Source of the DNA: Hydnum rufescens UP504
Lineage: Eukaryota; Basidiomycota; Agaricomycetes; Cantharellales; Hydnaceae
Direction of reading: 5' to 3'
Length of the DNA: 64,000 nt
Assembly: GCA_014904985.1 (NCBI GenBank)
Contig: MU129068.1
Location: forward strand, 74,458-138,457
Shown: positions 58,848 to 64,000 of the stretch, in pieces
How the letters are laid out: each line of letters opens with the position of its first letter
How positions within the stretch are numbered: position 1 is the stretch's first letter
Made by a program: the position numbers and the translations under genes
Notes under the pieces: model-generated
What the model was told of the DNA's origin: nothing
Seen by the model: only the letters and a program-made list of their open reading frames with translations
The model's database searches: none

Positions 58848-61800
58848 TCACTCATCCTCACTGTCAGTGCCATTAGACTGACTACCTTCATCACATGAGA
58901 GTCCCTGCTGATGGGTATAGTCAGCAGCAGCAAGGATTGCACTATCAGCAAGCACAAGTGGAGGTTCAAGTTCAAAATCCTCCTCATCATCCAAGCTGTC
59001 CACTTCAAAAACCAGGGAGACACCACCTGATTGTGAATTTGTGTGCCTTTGGGAACCCCTCAACTCGCCAGGCAGAGCCACATTCAAAGCATCAATAGCC
59101 TGACCCCACCTCTTCCCCAAATCACAGAGGGTTTGAATGTGTTCTCGAAGGAAGAACTTAAGATCATCATCTGGAATAATTTATACACAATTAGGGCCTC
59201 AGAAAGCTGGGAGGAGAACCATACAAACACACCTTGACATGCATTTGAAGCTGCCATCAATGCAGCAGATTCATCTTCAAACCATTGCTGCAGCAAGTAG
59301 CTTTCTCGGTCACATAGATAAAGCTCGTCGTGACAATTTACCACCTCTTGCATGAGCCGGATGCCATTTCAGACATCCTCATCCCCAAGCCAAGGGGGAA
59401 CAGTTCCATCAAACTCATCATTGGTGAGTCCAATATCCTGCCAGATATCATTGTTGACATCAAGGCCAAAAAGACCCTTCATATCGATAGGTGGAGGTAT
59501 TATTGCATTCTTTGAGATCCCACCCCAACCACGAAGCTTCATCATATTAAGTCGCCATTTGTTATAGTCTGCAACAAGACTCTTGACGGAGCGATAGCGT
59601 CTCTTCAATGCTTTTGTTGTATGCTCCATAGTGTTATGGTCTAGGAGTATGAAGCAAGGTTGCTCATGAGTTTCGGAAAGCCTTCATTCGAAAGGAAATG
59701 ATGTACCTACTGCCTTACTCCTGAAAGCTCCTGTGAGATTACGAATCTCAAAGTTCTTCTCACATGCTTTCGCAATAATACAGGCTTTAAGAGCCTGCAT
59801 ATTAAGCTGGTGTTCAAACCAAGCATGGCCCCTCATCTTCTCGAGCTTCTCGTACAATATTGGATCACCAAGTTGAAGGACAGCTGTCAAGTCATTATCT
59901 TGCTTTGATAGACGCGAGACAATCTTCTCTTGTTCAGCAATCGAAGTCATGATCTCTGCAACTTCATTCTGGCTTGCAATGCTGTCTGAGAGAGGCACCA
60001 ACATAAGTTGTTTCTGGAGGACCTTGACGAGATCTTGAGCAGCATTCAGACACTGACAGACGGCAAGGATCTTCTCCACAGCATGAAAACCTTTCTTCTT
60101 AGACTGTTGCTCTAAAGGCCGGCTTTGATAGGCTTGCTGGGCTTCAAATTGAGCTTGCAAGTACTCGTTGGTGTATTGGATCTTGTCCCTCTTTGCTTCA
60201 GCAAGTGCAAGTCAGGCTTTTGTTGCCCTCATGTGCTTTTCCAGCCAAACACCAGCCTGGCATAACTTCAGATGGTCCTGATGTTCAATCTGGAGGTCCA
60301 GGAGGAACAATTGATGATGGAAGCCGGTGACATGGAGATTTGGGATAAGGCTTCGAAGATCACTCCAAAGATGTTCACAGCCCTCTCCATCAGTGAGACC
60401 CCAGATGTTGCCTTTCCGGGGATGATACCACAACTGACAGACCCACTGATGGCCATATGCATGGAAGACACTGATTCCAAATACGATTGGTGGCATCCAT
60501 TGTGGCAAGAGGTTCCACTTCAGGGTGCTTCAGTGAATTTGACAGCTGACATCGTAGAGAATGCCAACTTGCCAGTGTACAGGCAACTGTGCCATGACAA
60601 AATCAATTATTGCCAGTGCATAGAACTGTTGCTCCCTGGGCGTCCACATATTGCTCCAGACAATGACTCAATCATGGCGACAAACACCTGCCATCATGCC
60701 AGTGTCTGAGAAGTGCTGTCTGGGGGTCTTCACTCTCTCCCCATCAGCAGCAATAAAAGACTTGCCACAGTTGTCAAGGTACGAGTTCGGCATGCACAGC
60801 CCTGGCTCAACACAATCGCCCTCACCATCAGCAACATCAACCACATACTCCCCCTGCTTAGATGCGTGTTTAGTATGACATTCATGCCCCTTAACAGGCT
60901 GGGCTGCCTCAACCCTTGCTTTCCAAGCTTCCAAGAAGCTCCGGGGCAGCTCATGAGTTCCTGGTGGGACAATTCGAGGATCCTGGGTGCCAGGTTGCTT
61001 TTTTTGGCCAGGATGGCAGTCATAGTCCTTGTTTTGTCTAAGGGCAAAGCATGCATCAAGACACAGGAAGAACTCGGGGTTACAATACAACAAGATTCAC
61101 TATATCAGCATCACGACATGACAAGAGTGTGAATAGAATGTGTACTACTCACAGTTTGCTCTCCCTGACTTTGTTAACTCCACCAAAGCACAGTGGGCAA
61201 CGAGAGTGAAGGTAATCAGATGGACTAATGGGGGGATCGGGCCCTGGGTGTGGGAGTGTGGTTTGCGATGGCATGGTCGGCCTGTTTACATCCCCCTTGG
61301 CATGACCATTCATTGTGCGGGTGGTGGGTTCACTAACAAGGCAACCATTGCTACTAAGGGCACTGATGTACAACCAAGCCATTATGGGCATGGATTCATC
61401 AACCTTCGGCAGTATGATTGCATCTGGATCAATATTGTCTCGATCAATGGGATCCCAAGATAATATTTCATGGCGAGCAATGATGATTTGCTTGTCCACT
61501 TCAGCATTCACAACGCGCACTAAGATTTGGAATTGCCCCAATGCAGATGTGAATCGCTGGCAGAGTGAATCTTGTGCTTCAAATACATGGCCCTGTCTTG
61601 CCAAGAATGTAGTGAGGGCATCAGACCATGCAGTCTCGTTGGGAGCCAGATGCAAGAACAGTGTCGATACAAACTCCAGCATCTCGAGGCTGACTGCCAA
61701 AGCTGGATATACTGGCGAGCAGGGAAATAAACCCCGCTGCACCAGTTGCAGAGGTGCAGGAGCACATGGGCATATTTGTAGCTTTATGTACTCAAGGTCT

Positions 61801-62654
61801 AATGAGAAATGATCAGACTTTAGGTCCAACACAGAATGAAAGGAATCCTTATGATCCATATATACAGCAGTCACTTGTTTTAATACTCCACGACAGCTGC
61901 AAGAGCATTTGATAGGAGGAGGATCTGTACAATACTGTCCTTGCTGCGACAGGCATATGTATGCCATGTATGGATGAACCAACACTGGTATAACATCACA
62001 ATCCCACCGCTGTGCAGCAGCACTGCGCTGATGTGCATGGCAGGACAGCTTGTTCTCAACTGAGAAGTTATCCAAACATGTCGCATAGTTAGGATAATGT
62101 ACGACAAAGCGCTGCTCAGTTGCCATCAGTGAAGGTGCTCTGGATGGTTCATTGCCACCCGATCCCAATTCATCTTCAAATCCATCAGAAGAAAATAGAG
62201 ATGGATGGGTACCATGGGAAGGTTGTGAAGGTTCAGAAATCCAGACTTTCCGATGGTAGCATGGCTTGGTGATACTTGCTCATGGTGCTGCTGGCTGATT
62301 TACTGGTACAGTAGCTATGAAGGTGCCAGTTCCACCATGGAATTTCCAAGCTGTCGCTGCACTTGTAATGGGTTTTGTGCTGGCTTGAGAGAGCATTGCA
62401 GTTGGAAGTTGACTGGGGTTGGCAGTGTTGATGGCGGTCATCGGTTTCTTCAAAACCTTACAACTACTAGTCTCCTTGGCAATCACAGCCTGGAAGGTTT
62501 TCAGGCCCTTCTCGAGCATACTGGAGTATGTGTCGGAAGGGGCTGATGAAGAGGGATGAGGATTTGATGCACTGGGGCTTCGTCTACACTTCCGTGAGCC
62601 TTGGAAGTCATTTTGTTGTCCACCTGGAGCATCGCCCATATGCTTGGGGGACAT
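58848..62654 (-). pseudogene. KDZ-family transposase, near full length, two nonsense codons
   Basis: It starts near 62654 (MSPKHMGDAPGGQQND). In order on the minus strand: the N-terminal cysteine cluster (PPIKCSCSCRG, DLEYIKLQICPC, RGLFPCSPVYPALAV); a zinc-rich stretch ending VNKVRESK; VEPGLCMPNSYLDNC, FIAADGERVK and FSDTGMMAGVCRHD; FYALAIIDFVMAQLP and VGILYDVSCQIH; ISVFHAYGHQWVCQ, WGLTDGEGCEHLWSDL and FLLDLQIEHQ. A long helical C-terminal region (YEKLEKMRGHAWFEHQL) ends DSEDE at 58848. These are signature blocks of KDZ transposases of basidiomycetes. In-frame TGA codons after SCQIH (about 60525) and after MRATKA (60212) break an otherwise good frame, so it decayed recently. Confidence 0.88.
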
Positions 62655-62716
62655 AGGCAGGATCACTTAATTATGGGACTTGCAGACTAGGAAGAATGCT
62701 CGTCCACAAAGTTTGT

Positions 62717-63142
62717 GATAGAGGCAAGATATTTTGGAAATCGAGAGGTGAGGACATGAAAAGCGGAAAACGTGAGGTGGAAACATAAGAGGTGGGAACA
62801 CAAGAGATGGGAACACTGTAGAAGGGCTTTAGATGTTGAGCTCGAATGTTGAAGAACCAAACACACCTGATATGTGGAAGTTGGTGTCAAAGAGAAAGCC
62901 AGGATGCAACAGGAAATCGCGAGAATTGCGATAGAGGTGAGATATTTGGGAAATCAAGAGGTGAGGACACGGAAAGTGGGAAATGCGAGGTGGGAACACA
63001 AGAGGTGGGGACACGAGGGACAGGAACACTGTGGAAGGGCTTTAGATGTCAAGCTTGAATGTTGAAGAACCAAATGCACCTGATATGTGGAAGTCGGTGT
63101 CAAAGAGAAAGCCAGGATGCAACAGGAAATCGTGAGAAAGAG
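62717..63142. repeat. 213-bp tandem duplication beside the KDZ gene
   Basis: Copy 1 (62717-62929) and copy 2 (62930-63142) share GATAGAGG..AGATATTT.GGAAATC, AGAGGTGGG.ACAC, AGGGCTTTAGATGT and GTCAAAGAGAAAGCCAGGAT. They differ by scattered substitutions. It lies just upstream of the KDZ start codon, where it could form the element's subterminal region. Confidence 0.8.
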
Positions 63143-64000
63143 CAAGTCGCTTGAACCTGGGGCCTACAGACAAACTGAATGTTGGCCCACAGACTCTGCA
63201 AAAAACTCAAATTGAGGAATGAAGCACATTGACGAGACACTGGCACGTGTGGTAACAGGAATACAGACCACTCAAATCTGGGGCACACAGACAGCAGAAT
63301 GGATGCCCACAGATTTCATGAGGTGTTCAATAGCATAGTGAGATTTGCATCCAGATCATAACAGTGACCACTATCAGTGATATGATTCAAGTGTGGCTCC
63401 AGATCAGAAGCCTCGATATTCAGGAACCAATCCTTGTTGCCACCAGCAAGCAGTAAGTCAAGACATCAGATGCAGTCAATCAACATTGTTGACATTGGAA
63501 TGATCCATCCCGATAAGGAAATCTCCTGGAAAGATCCGGAAGCCCCTATGTCCGTCTAGCACGTCAATGCTAATACAGTGTAGTTGACCAAGACTCATAT
63601 ATTCTAGTATATTAGATTGTGTATATATGGCAAGAAATATCTCGCGGAATACAAGTAGTTTCTACCTAAAAGACTATAACTCTTAACAGGATGAACATGA
63701 CAACAGGCTTGGAGGAGGAAAATTCCACAATTGACAAATACGCAGGCTTAGCCATGGCAATCATCAGTGATGGGAAGTGCAGGATGCCGAAACTTTGCAA
63801 ATGAACCTCGAGAGGAAGTGGGCGGGCGCTGCATTGGGTTTGTCATAAGGACACCTTGGACCACCGTATATCAGGACCTTCTTAGGTACCAAATCCCAGG
63901 CACTTTTTGGTACCTAGGGAGGCCCTCCCGACATGGGGCCCAATTGGGCCAAATACCCCATATCAGCCAGACCAAGTTGGGCCCCAATGGGGCCCCAGTC
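63143..64000. other. repetitive flank, no gene recognised
   Basis: Only short frames are present. The last ~130 bases contain GGTACC, CCCAATTGGGCC and GGGGCCCC self-complementary words like those near 58.5-58.7 kb, suggesting related repeat DNA on both sides of the KDZ gene. Confidence 0.45.

Overview
The window reads as genomic DNA of a filamentous basidiomycete, most likely an agaricomycete (mushroom-forming) fungus. Genes are split by many short introns (about 50-75 bp). Conserved eukaryotic proteins are recognisable: Rab5, Snu114, BCS1, DOP1, ribosomal eL28 and mS41. The transposon set (KDZ, hAT, Tc1/mariner-like DDE, PIF/Harbinger MITE, short LTRs) is typical of that group. No bacterial operon, CRISPR array, rRNA or convincing tRNA gene was seen. 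Exon models below were spliced by eye from conserved motifs and GT/GC-AG sites.

Layout. (1) About 1-11.3 kb is a transposon graveyard: diverged direct and palindromic repeats, a decayed hAT transposase, an unidentified transposon-associated ORF group, a decayed DDE transposase on the minus strand, and a compact 745-bp hAT-like element with a perfect 8-bp target duplication. (2) About 11.5-26.9 kb holds three tandem copies, plus a fragment, of a type-B carboxylesterase/lipase gene. Each copy carries a different disabling lesion, and one has Cys in place of the nucleophile Ser. Interleaved are a cytochrome P450 with two apparent frameshifts, GC-rich hairpin repeats and a solo LTR. (3) About 26.9-31.5 kb is transitional: a possible membrane-protein gene, a small acidic protein and a truncated fungal transcription factor. 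(4) About 31.6-55.5 kb is a compact housekeeping block: PNPOx-like flavoprotein, Mei2-like RRM/RGG protein, Rab5, BCS1 AAA protein, ribosomal eL28, Snu114, mS41, a secretory EF-hand protein and the large DOP1 gene. It is broken only by a Harbinger MITE and a solo LTR near 40.3-41.8 kb. (5) About 55.5-58.2 kb has a truncated membrane-protein remnant, a 695-bp hAT MITE and an unidentified gene whose stop codon lies at the MITE junction. (6) About 58.2-64 kb is again repetitive, dominated by a near-complete KDZ transposase killed by two in-frame stops.

Functional links. The housekeeping block mixes membrane traffic (Rab5, DOP1, EF-hand protein), splicing (Snu114), translation (eL28, mS41) and mitochondrial assembly (BCS1). 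Genes are head-to-head with about 110-125 bp between start codons, or tail-to-tail with 150-230 bp, which fits a compact genome rather than one pathway. Notable gene-structure features are recurrent GC-AG introns and a 6-nt microexon in Rab5. I found no clear new defence or biosynthetic system. The most unusual items are the decaying esterase array, the Ser-to-Cys copy and the small hAT-like element with its own ORF.
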